In this document: positions 8,312-17,343 of the stretch, piece after piece | How the letters are laid out: every line of letters begins with the position of its first letter | Position numbering within the stretch: the first letter of the stretch is position 1 | DNA from: JAJXWB01 sp046349215 | GTDB lineage: Bacteria; Pseudomonadota; Alphaproteobacteria; Rhizobiales; Beijerinckiaceae | Direction: 5' to 3' | Length of the DNA stretch: 64,000 bases | Assembly (NCBI GenBank): GCA_046349215.1 | Contig: JAXMCV010000001.1 | Location: 62,001 to 126,000, forward strand | Position numbers and translations under genes: made by a program | The notes under the pieces: model-generated | What the model was told of the DNA's origin: nothing | Database searches by the model: none | What the model saw: only the letters and a program-made list of their open reading frames with translations

Positions 8312-9067
8312 CTATTTGTAAACGCCCGCAATACCCATGAAATCAGCGCATTTCAGGCTCGCGCCGCCGACCAGCGCGCCGTCGACGTTCTTCACGCCCA
8401 TCAGTTCGGCTGCGTTCGAGGGCTTTACCGAGCCGCCGTAGAGGATGCGGATGGCGCCGCCCTTGGGGCCGTAGGCTTTCAGGAGCTTCTGGCGGATCAC
8501 GGCGTGGATTTCGGCGACGTCGCCGGCCGTCGGGGTCAGGCCCGTGCCGATCGCCCAGACCGGCTCGTAGGCGACGACGAGATGGGTCGCCGGGAAATCG
8601 GGGTCGAGCGACCCGTCGATCTGGCCGCCGACGATCGCAGCCGCCTGGCCGGCGAGGCGCTCGTCCTTCGTCTCGCCGACGCAGACGATGGCCGTCAGAC
8701 CGGCCTTGATGACGGCGGCCGCCTTGGCGCGGACGATGGCGTCCGTCTCGCCGTGGTCGGCGCGCCGCTCGGAATGGCCGACGATGATGTAGGTCGCGCC
8801 GGCGTCCGCCAGCATCTGGGCGGAGACATCGCCGGTATGGGCGCCGGAGGCGTTGGCGTGGCAATCCTGCGCGCCGATGGCGAGCGGCGAGCCGTTGGCC
8901 GCCTCGGCCGCGGCGGCGACGAGGGTGAACGGCGGGCAGATCGCCACTTCCGCCCGGCCCGCAGCCCCGGCCTTCGCGGCGTCGCGGATCGCGCCCAGCT
9001 CGCCCAGCGCGGCCTTCAGGCCGTTCATCTTCCAGTTTCCGGCGACGAGCGGACGCGGGGCGGTCAT
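8312..9067 (-). CDS. tpiA: Triosephosphate isomerase
   Basis: Glycolytic interconversion of dihydroxyacetone phosphate and glyceraldehyde 3-phosphate. 251 residues, standard length. Catalytic residues are in place: Lys in AGNWKMN, His in IIVGHSERR, Glu in VVAYEPVWAIGTG, and the phosphate-binding GGSVKPSNA near the C-terminus. Diverges from ppiD across about 160 bases that must hold both promoters. Confidence 0.98.
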   Translation of the reverse strand: MTAPRPLVAGNWKMNGLKAALGELGAIRDAAKAGAAGRAEVAICPPFTLVAAAAEAANGSPLAIGAQDCHANASGAHTGDVSAQMLADAGATYIIVGHSERRADHGETDAIVRAKAAAVIKAGLTAIVCVGETKDERLAGQAAAIVGGQIDGSLDPDFPATHLVVAYEPVWAIGTGLTPTAGDVAEIHAVIRQKLLKAYGPKGGAIRILYGGSVKPSNAAELMGVKNVDGALVGGASLKCADFMGIAGVYK

Positions 9068-9229
9068 GGGTCTCTCCCTGTCGAATTATTCCGCGCGGGC
9101 GATAGCAGAGGCGCGAGCATCAGCGCAATGCGACCTTCCGCGCGGCCATCCGCCCGGTTTTCCTTGCCGCATTGCATCCCCCCGCCCCCGCCTATATGGT
9201 CCGCGCCGCTTTTTCCCGGAGGATTCCTC

Positions 9230-11131
9230 TTGCTCGACGGCATGCGCGCCGCCTCAAAAAACTGGATGGGCCGACTGCTCATGGCCGTGGTCATGGGCGT
9301 CATCGTCGTGTCCTTCGCCATCTGGGGCATCGGCGACATCTTCCGCGGCTTCGGCGCGGGCGCGCTCGGCACGGTCGGCTCGACCGAAATCTCCAAGGAG
9401 ACGATGCGCTTCGCCTACCAGAACGAATTGCAGCGCCTGCAGCAGCAGACCGGCCGGGTCATCACCAACGACCAGGCGCGGCTCGCCGGCGTCGACCGCC
9501 AGGTGCTGGGCCGCCTCGTCACGGAAGCGACCCTCGACCAGAAGGCGCGCAGCCTCGGCCTCGCCATGTCGGACGCGCAGGTCGCCAAATCCATCACCAC
9601 CGACCCGATGTTCAAGGGCCCCGGCGGCGAGTTCGATCGCAACCGCTTCGACGCCGCCCTGCGCGACAGCGGCTACAACGAGCGCAGCTTCGTGCGCGAG
9701 CAGAAGGCCATCTATCTGCGCCGCGAGATCGGCGAGGCGCTCGCCGGCCTTCTGGAAACGCCCGATGCCCTCCTCATGGCCGTCGACCGCTTCCGCGGCG
9801 AGGCCCGCAGCGTCGACTATGTCGTGCTGACGCCGGCTGCGGCCGGCGATATTCCGGGGCCCTCCGACGCCGATCTCCAGAAGTTCTACGAAGCTCGCAA
9901 GTCGTCGTTCGTCGCGCCGCAATATCGCAAGATCGTCACGCTGGCGCTGACGCCGGCGACCGCAGCCAAGCCCGAAGACATCAGCGACGCCGACGCCCAG
10001 AAGATCTACGACGCCACCAAGACGCAGCGCTTCGGCACGCCCGAAAGGCGCGAGGTGCAGCAGATCGTCTTTCCGAGCGAGGCGGAAGCCGCCGCCGCGT
10101 CGGACAAGATCAAGGCCGGCGCGACCTTCGAAGCCATCGCCGCCGAGCGCAAGCTGACGCCGAAGGACACCGATCTCGGGCTGGTGACGCGCGCCGACAT
10201 CCACGACAAGGCGATCGCCGACGCCGCCTTCGCGCTCAAGCAGGGCGAGACGAGCGGACCGGTGAAGGGCGAGTTCGGCTATGCGCTGGTGCGCGCCGCC
10301 GGCATCACGCCGGAAAACGTCAGGCCGTTCGCCGAGGTCGCGCCGCAGATCAAGCAGGACATCGCGCGCGACCGCGCGAAGAAGACCGTGCAGGTCCTGC
10401 ACGACAAGATCGAGGACCAGCGCGCCTCGGGCAAGCCGCTCGCGGAAGCCGCCAAGAGCGCCGGCCTCGAGACGCGCACGATCGAGGCGATCGACAACCA
10501 GGGCAACGACCGCAACGGCATGCCGGTGCCCGGCCTGGTCTCCGGACCGGAATTGCTGCGCGCCGTCTTCGCCTCCGACATCGGCGTCGACAACGAGACG
10601 ATCGCGACGCGCGACAACGGCTACGTGTGGTTCGAGGTGGCGCAGGTCGATCCGTCCCGCCAGCTCTCGTTCGACGAGGTGAAGGATCGCGTCGCCGCCG
10701 CCTGGAAGGCCGACGAGATGGACAAGCGTCTCGCGCAGAAGGCTTCCGACCTCGTCAAGCAGCTTCGCGGCGGCGGCGAATTGTCGAAGATCGCGGCCGA
10801 GCAGAAGCTCGAACTGAAGCACGATTCCGGCGTGCGCCGCTCCGGCGGCGAAGGACTCGATCCGCAGGCGATCGTCGCGATCTTCAACGAGCCGGACAAG
10901 GGCGCGGGCTCCGCCTCGTCGCCGGCCGGCCGCATCGTGTTCCAGATCCTCGACACGTCGCTTCCGAACTTCAATGCCGAATCCGACAGCAACAAGCAGA
11001 TGTCGGCGCAACTCAAGCAGGCGCTCGCCGACGACCTTCTCACGCAGTACATCCAGCGGCTGGAGAAGGATTACGGCGTGAAGATCAGCGATCAGGCCGT
11101 GCGCGAGGCGATCGGCGCGAGCGAGCAGTGA
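9230..11131 (+). CDS. ppiD: Periplasmic folding chaperone PpiD (SurA N-terminal and rotamase domains), TTG start
   Basis: Membrane-anchored periplasmic chaperone near the Sec exit. 633 residues: cytosolic N-terminus, one transmembrane helix (about residues 17-37, LMAVVMGVIVVSFAIWGIG), a SurA_N-like helical domain, a parvulin-type PPIase domain around residues 240-360 and a long C-terminal region. I place the start at TTG 9230 because GGAGG at 9218-9222 lies seven bases ahead, giving MLDGMRAASKNW; the ATG at 9242 has no good ribosome binding site. The stop overlaps the trpE start (GTGA), coupling the two genes. Confidence 0.9.
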   Translation: MLDGMRAASKNWMGRLLMAVVMGVIVVSFAIWGIGDIFRGFGAGALGTVGSTEISKETMRFAYQNELQRLQQQTGRVITNDQARLAGVDRQVLGRLVTEATLDQKARSLGLAMSDAQVAKSITTDPMFKGPGGEFDRNRFDAALRDSGYNERSFVREQKAIYLRREIGEALAGLLETPDALLMAVDRFRGEARSVDYVVLTPAAAGDIPGPSDADLQKFYEARKSSFVAPQYRKIVTLALTPATAAKPEDISDADAQKIYDATKTQRFGTPERREVQQIVFPSEAEAAAASDKIKAGATFEAIAAERKLTPKDTDLGLVTRADIHDKAIADAAFALKQGETSGPVKGEFGYALVRAAGITPENVRPFAEVAPQIKQDIARDRAKKTVQVLHDKIEDQRASGKPLAEAAKSAGLETRTIEAIDNQGNDRNGMPVPGLVSGPELLRAVFASDIGVDNETIATRDNGYVWFEVAQVDPSRQLSFDEVKDRVAAAWKADEMDKRLAQKASDLVKQLRGGGELSKIAAEQKLELKHDSGVRRSGGEGLDPQAIVAIFNEPDKGAGSASSPAGRIVFQILDTSLPNFNAESDSNKQMSAQLKQALADDLLTQYIQRLEKDYGVKISDQAVREAIGASEQ

Positions 11132-12645
11132 CACTCGAGCCCGCCTTCGAGGATTTCGCGCGCGCCTACGACAAGGGCGCGCCGCAACTCGTCTCGACGC
11201 GCCTCGTCGCCGATCTCGAAACGCCGGTTTCCGCCTTCCTGAAACTGTCGCGCGGGCGCGAAGGCAACGTCTTCCTGCTCGAATCCGTCGAGGGCGGCGC
11301 GACGCGCGGGCGCTATTCGATGATCGGCCTCGATCCCGACATCCTGTGGCGCGCGCAGGCCGGCAAGGCCGAGATCAACCGGCGCGCGCTGACAGATCGC
11401 GAAGCCTTCGAACCCTGCGCCGACAGGCCGCTCGATTCCCTGCGCAAGCTGATCGCCGAATCCGCCATTCCTGCTACGCCCGGCATGGCGCCGATGGCGG
11501 CCGGCGTGTTCGGCTATCTGGGCTACGACATGGTTCGCGAGATGGAGCGGCTGGCGCCGGCCAAGCCGGATCCGATCGGCACGCCCGATGCGGTCATGAT
11601 GCGCCCGACGCTCATGGCGATCTTCGATTCCGTGCGCGACGAGATTTCGGTCGTCACGCCCGTGCGACCGGCGCCGGGCGTTTCCGCGCGCATCGCTTAC
11701 GACAGGGCGGTGGAACGCATCGACGCGCTCGTCGCGCGGCTCGAAGGACCGCTCGACCACGATTCCCACGCCGATCCGCACCTGCTGGCGACGCCGCCCG
11801 TGTCGAACACGCCGGAGCCGGTCTTCCTCGACATGGTGGCGCGCGCCAAGGAATACATAAAGGCCGGCGACATTTTCCAGGTGGTGCTGTCGCAACGCTT
11901 CACGGCGCCCTTCGCCCTGCCCGCCTTCGCGCTCTATCGCGCGCTGCGCCGCGTGAACCCCGCGCCCTTCCTCTGCTATCTCGATTTCGGTCCGTTCCAG
12001 GTCGTCTGTTCGAGCCCGGAAATCCTCGTGCGCGTGCGCGACGGCGAAGTGACGATACGTCCCATCGCCGGCACGCGCTGGCGCGGCAAGACCCCGGCCG
12101 AGGACGAGGCGCTCGCCGCCGAACTGCTCGCCGACGAGAAGGAACGCGCCGAACACCTGATGCTGCTCGACCTCGGCCGCAATGATGTCGGTCGCGTCGC
12201 GAAGATCGGCACGGTGGAGGTCACCGAGCAATTCGCAATCGAGCGCTACAGCCACGTCATGCACATCGTGTCGAACGTGATCGGCGCGCTCGATCCGCGC
12301 CGCGACGCCATCGACGCCTTGTCGGCAGGCTTTCCGGCGGGCACCGTATCGGGCGCGCCAAAAGTGCGGGCGATGGAGATCATCGACGAACTGGAAATCG
12401 ACAAGCGCGGCATCTACGGCGGCTGCATCGGCTATTTCTCGGCGGCAGGCGACATGGACACGTGCATCGTGCTGCGCACCTCCATCGTCAAGGACGGCAG
12501 GATGCACGCGCAGGCCGGCGCGGGCATCGTCTACGATTCCGATCCCGCCTACGAACACCGCGAATGCGTGAACAAGGCCACCGCGCTTTTCCGCGCGGCG
12601 GAGGAAGCGGTCAGATTCGCGACGCGCGGCAAGCGCGGGCAGTAA
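11128..12645 (+). CDS. trpE: Anthranilate synthase component I, GTG start
   Basis: Makes anthranilate from chorismate with ammonia supplied by TrpG. 505 residues, a normal stand-alone TrpE. The tryptophan feedback-site motif FLLESVEGG is present, as are the chorismate-binding stretches IAGTRWRGKT, DEKERAEHLMLLDLGRNDVG and AGFPAGTVSGAPKVRAM. GTG at 11128 overlaps the ppiD stop by four bases, so translation is coupled and no trp leader peptide or attenuator lies directly ahead. The glutaminase partner trpG is 1.5 kb downstream beyond an inserted toxin-antitoxin pair. Confidence 0.96.
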   Translation: MTLEPAFEDFARAYDKGAPQLVSTRLVADLETPVSAFLKLSRGREGNVFLLESVEGGATRGRYSMIGLDPDILWRAQAGKAEINRRALTDREAFEPCADRPLDSLRKLIAESAIPATPGMAPMAAGVFGYLGYDMVREMERLAPAKPDPIGTPDAVMMRPTLMAIFDSVRDEISVVTPVRPAPGVSARIAYDRAVERIDALVARLEGPLDHDSHADPHLLATPPVSNTPEPVFLDMVARAKEYIKAGDIFQVVLSQRFTAPFALPAFALYRALRRVNPAPFLCYLDFGPFQVVCSSPEILVRVRDGEVTIRPIAGTRWRGKTPAEDEALAAELLADEKERAEHLMLLDLGRNDVGRVAKIGTVEVTEQFAIERYSHVMHIVSNVIGALDPRRDAIDALSAGFPAGTVSGAPKVRAMEIIDELEIDKRGIYGGCIGYFSAAGDMDTCIVLRTSIVKDGRMHAQAGAGIVYDSDPAYEHRECVNKATALFRAAEEAVRFATRGKRGQ

Positions 12646-12663
12646 AACGCAGGCTTCCGAACG

Positions 12664-12954
12664 TCATGCGACTTTCGGCGCCAGACGCGCGACCTTTATC
12701 CTTCCCGCCTGGTTGCGGACTTGCGCCAGATCGAAAGCGGCCTGCATCCGCAACCATGTATCTGCCGAACTGCCGAGCGCGTGCTCCAGCCGCACCGCCA
12801 TTTCGGCAGAGACAGCGCTGCGCCCGGCGATCACGTTGTGAAGCTGCTGGCGCGTCACGCCGAGATTTCGCGCGGCCTCGCTGATCGAGACTCCGAGTTC
12901 CTGCAGAATGTCGCCGATCATTTCGCCGGGATGAGGCGGGTTTTTCATGGCCAC
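12664..12954 (-). CDS. higA: HigA-type antitoxin, XRE helix-turn-helix
   Basis: A 96-residue DNA-binding antitoxin of the HigA/VapI group: NPPHPGEMIGDILQELGVS followed by the helix-turn-helix SISEAARNLGVTRQQLHNVI and AVRLEHALG. It would neutralise the toxin encoded 13 bases upstream and repress the operon. Start at GTG 12954 is favoured by an AGGGG about ten bases ahead; ATG at 12948 would give MKNPPHPGE and is also possible. It runs opposite to the flanking trp genes. Confidence 0.88.
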   Translation of the reverse strand: MAMKNPPHPGEMIGDILQELGVSISEAARNLGVTRQQLHNVIAGRSAVSAEMAVRLEHALGSSADTWLRMQAAFDLAQVRNQAGRIKVARLAPKVA

Positions 12955-12967
12955 TGGGCATCGTCCC

Positions 12968-13246
12968 CTAATGATAGTCGACGAGATCGACGTCGGTCGC
13001 CCTGCCGTCTTCGAAACGAAACACGATCCGCCAGTTCGAACGGACGGTCATCGACCAGAAGCCCCTGAGATCAGCCCGCAACTGGTGCAATCTGAACGTC
13101 GGCAAGTCGAGTTGCTCTACCTGCTCCGCCGCGTCCATAACCGCGAGGATCTGGCGAATCTTTCGCACATGTTCCGGATTCAGCCCGCTCGGGTCGTCGT
13201 CCTCGAAGAGCTTGCGCAGGCCCTTGTGCCGGATGGTTCCGATCAT
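12968..13246 (-). CDS. higB: HigB/RelE-type mRNA interferase toxin
   Basis: 92 residues of the RelE/HigB fold, which cleaves mRNA at the ribosome. MIGTIRHKGLRKLFEDDD at the N-terminus and RSNWRIVFRFEDG with DVDLVDYH at the C-terminus match the HigB family. Toxin-before-antitoxin order is typical of higBA. It has no integrase or IS neighbour. The pair looks complete and is a likely chromosomal stabilisation or stress module. Confidence 0.88.
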   Translation of the reverse strand: MIGTIRHKGLRKLFEDDDPSGLNPEHVRKIRQILAVMDAAEQVEQLDLPTFRLHQLRADLRGFWSMTVRSNWRIVFRFEDGRATDVDLVDYH

Positions 13247-13283
13247 CGGGGCGTTCTCTCGATGTTAGTAGCGATTCAAAAAA

Positions 13284-13302
13284 TGTAAAGTATTATTTTA
13301 CA
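13284..13302 (-). promoter_or_regulatory. Palindromic operator/promoter region of higBA
   Basis: TGTAAA-N7-TTTACA lies 38 bases upstream of the higB start in a stretch much richer in A and T than its surroundings. On the minus strand its left half reads TTTACA, a good -35 element, with TAACAT 16 bases later; a TAAAAT hexamer also overlaps the palindrome. Either way a HigA dimer bound here would block the promoter, the usual autoregulation of this family. Which hexamers are used is not decided by sequence. Confidence 0.6.
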
Positions 13303-13320
13303 CTCGCGCATTCGGTCATT

Positions 13321-14112
13321 CTAGTCCCTGAACGGCTGCGTCAGCATCCTGCCCAGCCCAAGCTCCCGTTCCTCGCGAAAGTCCGGCAGGCCGATCGTCA
13401 TGCCGCCCTGCCCGGCCGCGGGCGCCGCGCGATAGAGGCCGGCCAGCCGGTCCCAGAACGAGAAGTTGAACCCGAAATTCGAATCCGTCTCGTCCCGCAG
13501 GATCGAATGATGAATGCGATGCATGTCGGGCGTCACGAACAGCCATCTCACGAAAGGTTCGATGCGCGGCGGCAGGCCGGCGTTGGCGTGATTGAACATG
13601 GCGAGCGCGTTGAGCGCGATCTCGAAGAAGAGCACGCTTTCCGGCGGCGCGCCGAGCGCGACGACGGCGGTCATCTTTAGCAGCATCGACAGCGCGATCT
13701 CCAGGGGATGAAAGCGCAGCGCCGTCGTCACGTCATAGTCCAGATCGGCGTGATGCATCCTGTGGACGCGCCAGAGCAGCGGAACACGGTGCGAGACGAC
13801 ATGCTGGCCCCAGACGAGCGCATCGAGGGCCAGAAACGACACGACCGAGGCCGGCCAGAAGGACAGGCCGAGCGCGGGAAGCAGGCCCCATCCGCGCGCC
13901 TGCGCGAAGGCGGCGGCGCCGACCGCCGCCACTGGAAACAGGACGCGGACGACGAGCGCGCCCGCCACGACGATCCCCAGATTGGCCGGCCATCGCACCG
14001 ATCGCGGAAAGGAGCGCGTGCGGCGCGGCGCCAGAGCCTCCCAGAGCGCCATGGCGGTCAGAACGGACAGGAAAAACGCCATCCGCAGCGTAATCTCGTC
14101 GCGCCAGCTCAT
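13321..14112 (-). CDS. Membrane fatty acid hydroxylase / sterol desaturase family protein
   Basis: 263 residues with four or more hydrophobic segments and the three histidine clusters of this di-iron superfamily: HVVSH, HRMHH and, near the C-terminus, HRIHH. Members hydroxylate or desaturate lipids, hopanoids or carotenoids; the substrate cannot be predicted here. Start at ATG 14112 (MSWRDEITLRM); the frame extends 15 codons further without support. Oriented against the trp genes, sharing a 75-base divergent region with trpG. Confidence 0.85.
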   Translation of the reverse strand: MSWRDEITLRMAFFLSVLTAMALWEALAPRRTRSFPRSVRWPANLGIVVAGALVVRVLFPVAAVGAAAFAQARGWGLLPALGLSFWPASVVSFLALDALVWGQHVVSHRVPLLWRVHRMHHADLDYDVTTALRFHPLEIALSMLLKMTAVVALGAPPESVLFFEIALNALAMFNHANAGLPPRIEPFVRWLFVTPDMHRIHHSILRDETDSNFGFNFSFWDRLAGLYRAAPAAGQGGMTIGLPDFREERELGLGRMLTQPFRD

Positions 14113-14140
14113 CGGCGTCCCCGGCCCGGGCCGAATTCGT

Positions 14141-14181
14141 TGACTTCGCCGGCGCAAAACCCGAAAACACGGGCGAAGTCA
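14141..14181. promoter_or_regulatory. 10-bp inverted repeat directly upstream of trpG
   Basis: TGACTTCGCC (14141-14150) and GGCGAAGTCA (14172-14181) are perfect inverted copies separated by 21 bases. The right arm ends just before the AGGGGTC that precedes the trpG ATG, so as RNA it would be a stem next to the ribosome binding site; as DNA it could be an operator between the divergent hydroxylase and trpG. Confidence 0.55.
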
Positions 14182-14187
14182 GGGGTC

Positions 14188-14796
14188 ATGATGCCTTCGG
14201 TCACGCTCATCGACAATTACGACAGTTTCACCTTCAACCTCGTGCATTATCTGGGCTCTCTCGGCGCGGATGTCACGGTGTGGCGCAACGACGCGCGCTC
14301 GGTGGACGAGATCGTGGCCGACGCGCCGGACGCCATCGTCCTGTCGCCGGGCCCCTGCACGCCGCGCGAGGCCGGCGTATGCCTCGACCTCATCAAGGCG
14401 GCGAGCGCCACGATCCCGATGTTCGGCGTCTGCCTCGGCCACCAGTCGATGGGCGAGGCCTTCGGCGGAAACGTGATCCGCGCGCCGCTGCCGATCCACG
14501 GCAAGATCGCGCAGATCCGGCACCAGGGCCAAGGCGTGTTCCACGGCATCAACGGCCCGTTCGCGGCAACGCGCTACCATTCGCTGGTCGTCGACCGCGC
14601 GACCCTGCCGGCCGATCTCGCCGTGACGGCGGAGACGGAAGACGGGCTCATCATGGGCCTCGCCCATCGCACGCGGCCCTCCTGGGGCGTACAATTCCAT
14701 CCCGAGAGCATCGCCTCCGAGCACGGCAAGACGATCCTCAAGAATTTCCTCGATCTGGCGGCCCGCTGGAACGGGACCGAGCGCAAGGCCGCCTGA
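14188..14796 (+). CDS. trpG: Anthranilate synthase component II (glutamine amidotransferase)
   Basis: Supplies ammonia from glutamine to TrpE. 202 residues of the class I amidotransferase fold: LIDNYDSFTFNLVHY at the N-terminus, oxyanion region LSPGPCTPREAG, nucleophile cysteine in FGVCLGHQ and the His-Glu pair in VQFHPESI. Two ATGs (14188, 14191) are adjacent; either works. First gene of trpG-trpD-trpC-moaC, five bases ahead of trpD. Confidence 0.96.
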   Translation: MMPSVTLIDNYDSFTFNLVHYLGSLGADVTVWRNDARSVDEIVADAPDAIVLSPGPCTPREAGVCLDLIKAASATIPMFGVCLGHQSMGEAFGGNVIRAPLPIHGKIAQIRHQGQGVFHGINGPFAATRYHSLVVDRATLPADLAVTAETEDGLIMGLAHRTRPSWGVQFHPESIASEHGKTILKNFLDLAARWNGTERKAA

Positions 14797-14801
14797 CGCA
14801 C

Positions 14802-15827
14802 ATGGATTCCTTCAAGCCCTTCATCGCCAAGATCGCCACGGGCGCGCGACTGAGCGCCGAGGAAGCGCGCGAATCCTTCGAGGCCATGCTGTCGGGCGAA
14901 GTGACGCCGGCCCAGATGGGCGGCTTCCTGATGGCGCTGCGCGTGCGCGGCGAATCCGTCGAGGAGATCACCGGCGCGGTCACCGCCATGCGCGCCAAGA
15001 TGCTGCGTGTCACGCCGCCGGACGGCGCGATCGACATCGTCGGCACCGGCGGCGACGGCCACGGCTCCTACAATGTCTCGACGCTATCGGCGCTGATCGT
15101 CGCCGGCTGCGGCGTGCCGGTCGCCAAGCACGGCAATCGCGCCGCCTCCTCGCGCTCGGGCGCCAGCGACGTGCTGACGGCGCTCGGCGTCAGGATCGGC
15201 ATCTCGGCGCCCGGCGTCGAGCAGTGCATTCGCGAGGCGAATGTCGGATTCATGATGGCGCAGACCCATCACGCGGCCATGCGCCACGTCGGCGCGGCGC
15301 GCGTCGAACTCGGCACGCGCACCATCTTCAACCTGCTCGGACCGCTGTCGAACCCCGCCGGCGTGAAACGGCAGTTGCTCGGCGTGTTCTCGCGCGAATG
15401 GCTCGTCCCGATGGCCGAGACACTGAAGACGCTGGGCTCGCAGCGCGTCTGGCTCGTCCACGGCTCCGACGGGCTCGACGAGATCACCACGACCGGCCCG
15501 ACTCATGTCGTCGAACTGAACGAAGGCGAGATCAAATCCTTCGATATCGCGCCCGAAGACATCGGCCTGCCGCGCGCAAAACTCGCGGACCTGAAGGGCG
15601 GCGACCCCTCGCACAACGCGGCTGCGCTGACGGCCGTGCTCGAGGGCGCGCGTGGCCCTTACCGCGACATCGCCATCTTCAATTCCGCCGCGGCGTTGAT
15701 CGTCGCCGGCAAGGCGCGCGACCTGAAAGAGGGCGCAGCGCTGGCGGCAAAATCCATCGACGAAGGAAAGGCGCGTGCGGCGCTCGCCAAACTCGCTACA
15801 ATATCGAACGCGGTTGGGAGCGCCTGA
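14802..15827 (+). CDS. trpD: Anthranilate phosphoribosyltransferase
   Basis: Transfers phosphoribose from PRPP to anthranilate. 341 residues, standard. PRPP and anthranilate binding motifs are present: GTGGDGHGSYNVST, KHGNRAASSRSGASD, and a conserved HAAMRHVG and FNLLGPLSNPA in the middle. Tightly packed between trpG and trpC (one base between its stop and the trpC ATG). Confidence 0.97.
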   Translation: MDSFKPFIAKIATGARLSAEEARESFEAMLSGEVTPAQMGGFLMALRVRGESVEEITGAVTAMRAKMLRVTPPDGAIDIVGTGGDGHGSYNVSTLSALIVAGCGVPVAKHGNRAASSRSGASDVLTALGVRIGISAPGVEQCIREANVGFMMAQTHHAAMRHVGAARVELGTRTIFNLLGPLSNPAGVKRQLLGVFSREWLVPMAETLKTLGSQRVWLVHGSDGLDEITTTGPTHVVELNEGEIKSFDIAPEDIGLPRAKLADLKGGDPSHNAAALTAVLEGARGPYRDIAIFNSAAALIVAGKARDLKEGAALAAKSIDEGKARAALAKLATISNAVGSA

Positions 15828-15828
15828 A

Positions 15829-16644
15829 ATGCCGGACATCCTGCGCAAGATCGAAGCCTACAAGCGACGCGAGATCGCCGAGGCGAAGGTGCGCATGCCC
15901 TTCAAGACGCTGGAACGCCAGGCGCGCGATCACGATCCGCCGCGCGGCTTCATCCGCGCCATCGAGCGCCAGCACAGCCAGGGCCGCATCGCCATCATCG
16001 CCGAGATCAAGAAGGCGAGCCCGTCGAAAGGCGTGATCCGCGAGGATTTCGATCCGGCCGCGCTCGCCAAGGCCTATGAAAAAGGCGGCGCGACGTGCCT
16101 TTCGGTCCTGACCGACGCGCCGTCGTTCCAGGGTTCGCTCGCCAATCTCGAGATGGCCCGCAAGGCGGCGATCATGCCGGCGCTTCGCAAGGACTTCATG
16201 CTCGATCCGTACCAGGTGTACGAAGCGCGCGCCAACGGCGCCGACTGCATCCTCATCGTCATGGCGAGCGTCGACGATTCCGCCGCCAAGGCGCTGAACG
16301 CCGCCGCGCACGACCTGCGCATGGACGTTCTGGTGGAAGTGCACGACGAGGAGCAGTTGAAGCGCGCGCTGCAACTCGAGGCGCGCCTCATCGGCATCAA
16401 CAACCGCGACCTGCACACGTTCAAGGTTGCGCTCGAGACAACCGAGCGTCTCGCACCGAAGATTCCGAAGGACAGGATCGTCGTGTCGGAAAGCGGCATC
16501 GAGAAGCACGAGGATTGCGTGCGACTGGAGCGCGCCGGCGTCGCGACCTTCCTGGTCGGCGAATCGCTGATGCGTCACAAGGACGTGACGGAAGCGACGC
16601 GCAACCTGATCGCCGGCGCGCCCGCCAAGGCGGCCCACGCCTGA
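15829..16644 (+). CDS. trpC: Indole-3-glycerol phosphate synthase
   Basis: Closes the indole ring in tryptophan synthesis. 271 residues, monofunctional TIM barrel. Catalytic stretch IAEIKKASPSKGVI, LRKDFMLDPYQVYEA, INNRDLHTF and VSESGI are all present. Its TGA shares its A with the moaC ATG (TGATG), coupling tryptophan and molybdenum cofactor genes on one transcript. Confidence 0.97.
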   Translation: MPDILRKIEAYKRREIAEAKVRMPFKTLERQARDHDPPRGFIRAIERQHSQGRIAIIAEIKKASPSKGVIREDFDPAALAKAYEKGGATCLSVLTDAPSFQGSLANLEMARKAAIMPALRKDFMLDPYQVYEARANGADCILIVMASVDDSAAKALNAAAHDLRMDVLVEVHDEEQLKRALQLEARLIGINNRDLHTFKVALETTERLAPKIPKDRIVVSESGIEKHEDCVRLERAGVATFLVGESLMRHKDVTEATRNLIAGAPAKAAHA

Positions 16645-17120
16645 TGGCGAAGCTCACGCATCTGTCGCAGACCGGCGAGGCCCACATGGTGGATGTCTCG
16701 CCCAAGGCCGCGACGGAGCGGATCGCAGTCGCCGAGGGTCGCGTCGAAATGGCGCGCGAGACGCTGGCGCTCTGCCTGTCCGGCAATGCGAAGAAGGGCG
16801 ACGTGTTCGCCACCGCGCGCATCGCCGGAATCATGGCGGCCAAGAAGACATCCGATCTGATCCCGCTCTGCCATCCGATCGCGCTGACGAAGGTTTCGGT
16901 GGAACTGGACGCCGACGAGAAAGTGCCGGGCGTGCGCGTGCGCGCCACGGCGAAGGTCAACGGCCAGACCGGCGTGGAAATGGAAGCGCTGACGGCTGTT
17001 TCCGTCGCCTGCCTCACCATCTACGACATGCTGAAGGCCGCCGACCGCGGCATGCGCATCGAGGGCGTGCGGCTGCTCGAAAAGCGCGGCGGCAAGTCCG
17101 GGGACTGGACGGCGGAATGA
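16644..17120 (+). CDS. moaC: Cyclic pyranopterin monophosphate synthase
   Basis: Second half of the first step of molybdopterin synthesis, acting with MoaA. 158 residues, normal. Signature segments MVDVSPKAATERIAVA, IMAAKKTSDLIPLCHPI and GQTGVEMEALTAVSVA are present. Starts on the last base of the trpC stop. moeA follows after a repeat-filled gap of about 220 bases. Confidence 0.97.
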   Translation: MAKLTHLSQTGEAHMVDVSPKAATERIAVAEGRVEMARETLALCLSGNAKKGDVFATARIAGIMAAKKTSDLIPLCHPIALTKVSVELDADEKVPGVRVRATAKVNGQTGVEMEALTAVSVACLTIYDMLKAADRGMRIEGVRLLEKRGGKSGDWTAE

Positions 17121-17136
17121 TCCGATTGAGCGCATC

Positions 17137-17302
17137 CTCCCTCCCCGCTTGCGGGGAGGGTGTCGCCGCAGGCGACGGGTGGGGCCAGCGACCGGAGGAG
17201 CGGACACGCCGAGGACAGCGCCCAGCGAACCCCACCCGCCTCGCGCGGCATTTGCGCTACGCGCACAGCCGGACGATGCGACCTCCCCGCAAGCGGGGAG
17301 GT
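17137..17302. repeat. Palindromic intergenic repeat, family A copy 1
   Basis: Outer arms CCTCCCTCCCCGC...GCGGGGAGGG and CCTCCCCGCAAGCGGGGAGGT flank an inner GGTGGGG / CCCCACC pair. Copies with the same architecture occur at 29126 and 47707, with a shorter relative at 56211. It sits between moaC and moeA. Confidence 0.85.
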
Positions 17303-17343
17303 AGAGGCGCCCGAGGGAGCACGTGTACGAGGACCAGCGACTG

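Noticed and set aside
12664..14112. Genomic island or prophage carrying higBA
   Set aside because: No integrase, transposase, attachment repeats or phage genes beside it; at most a small insertion.
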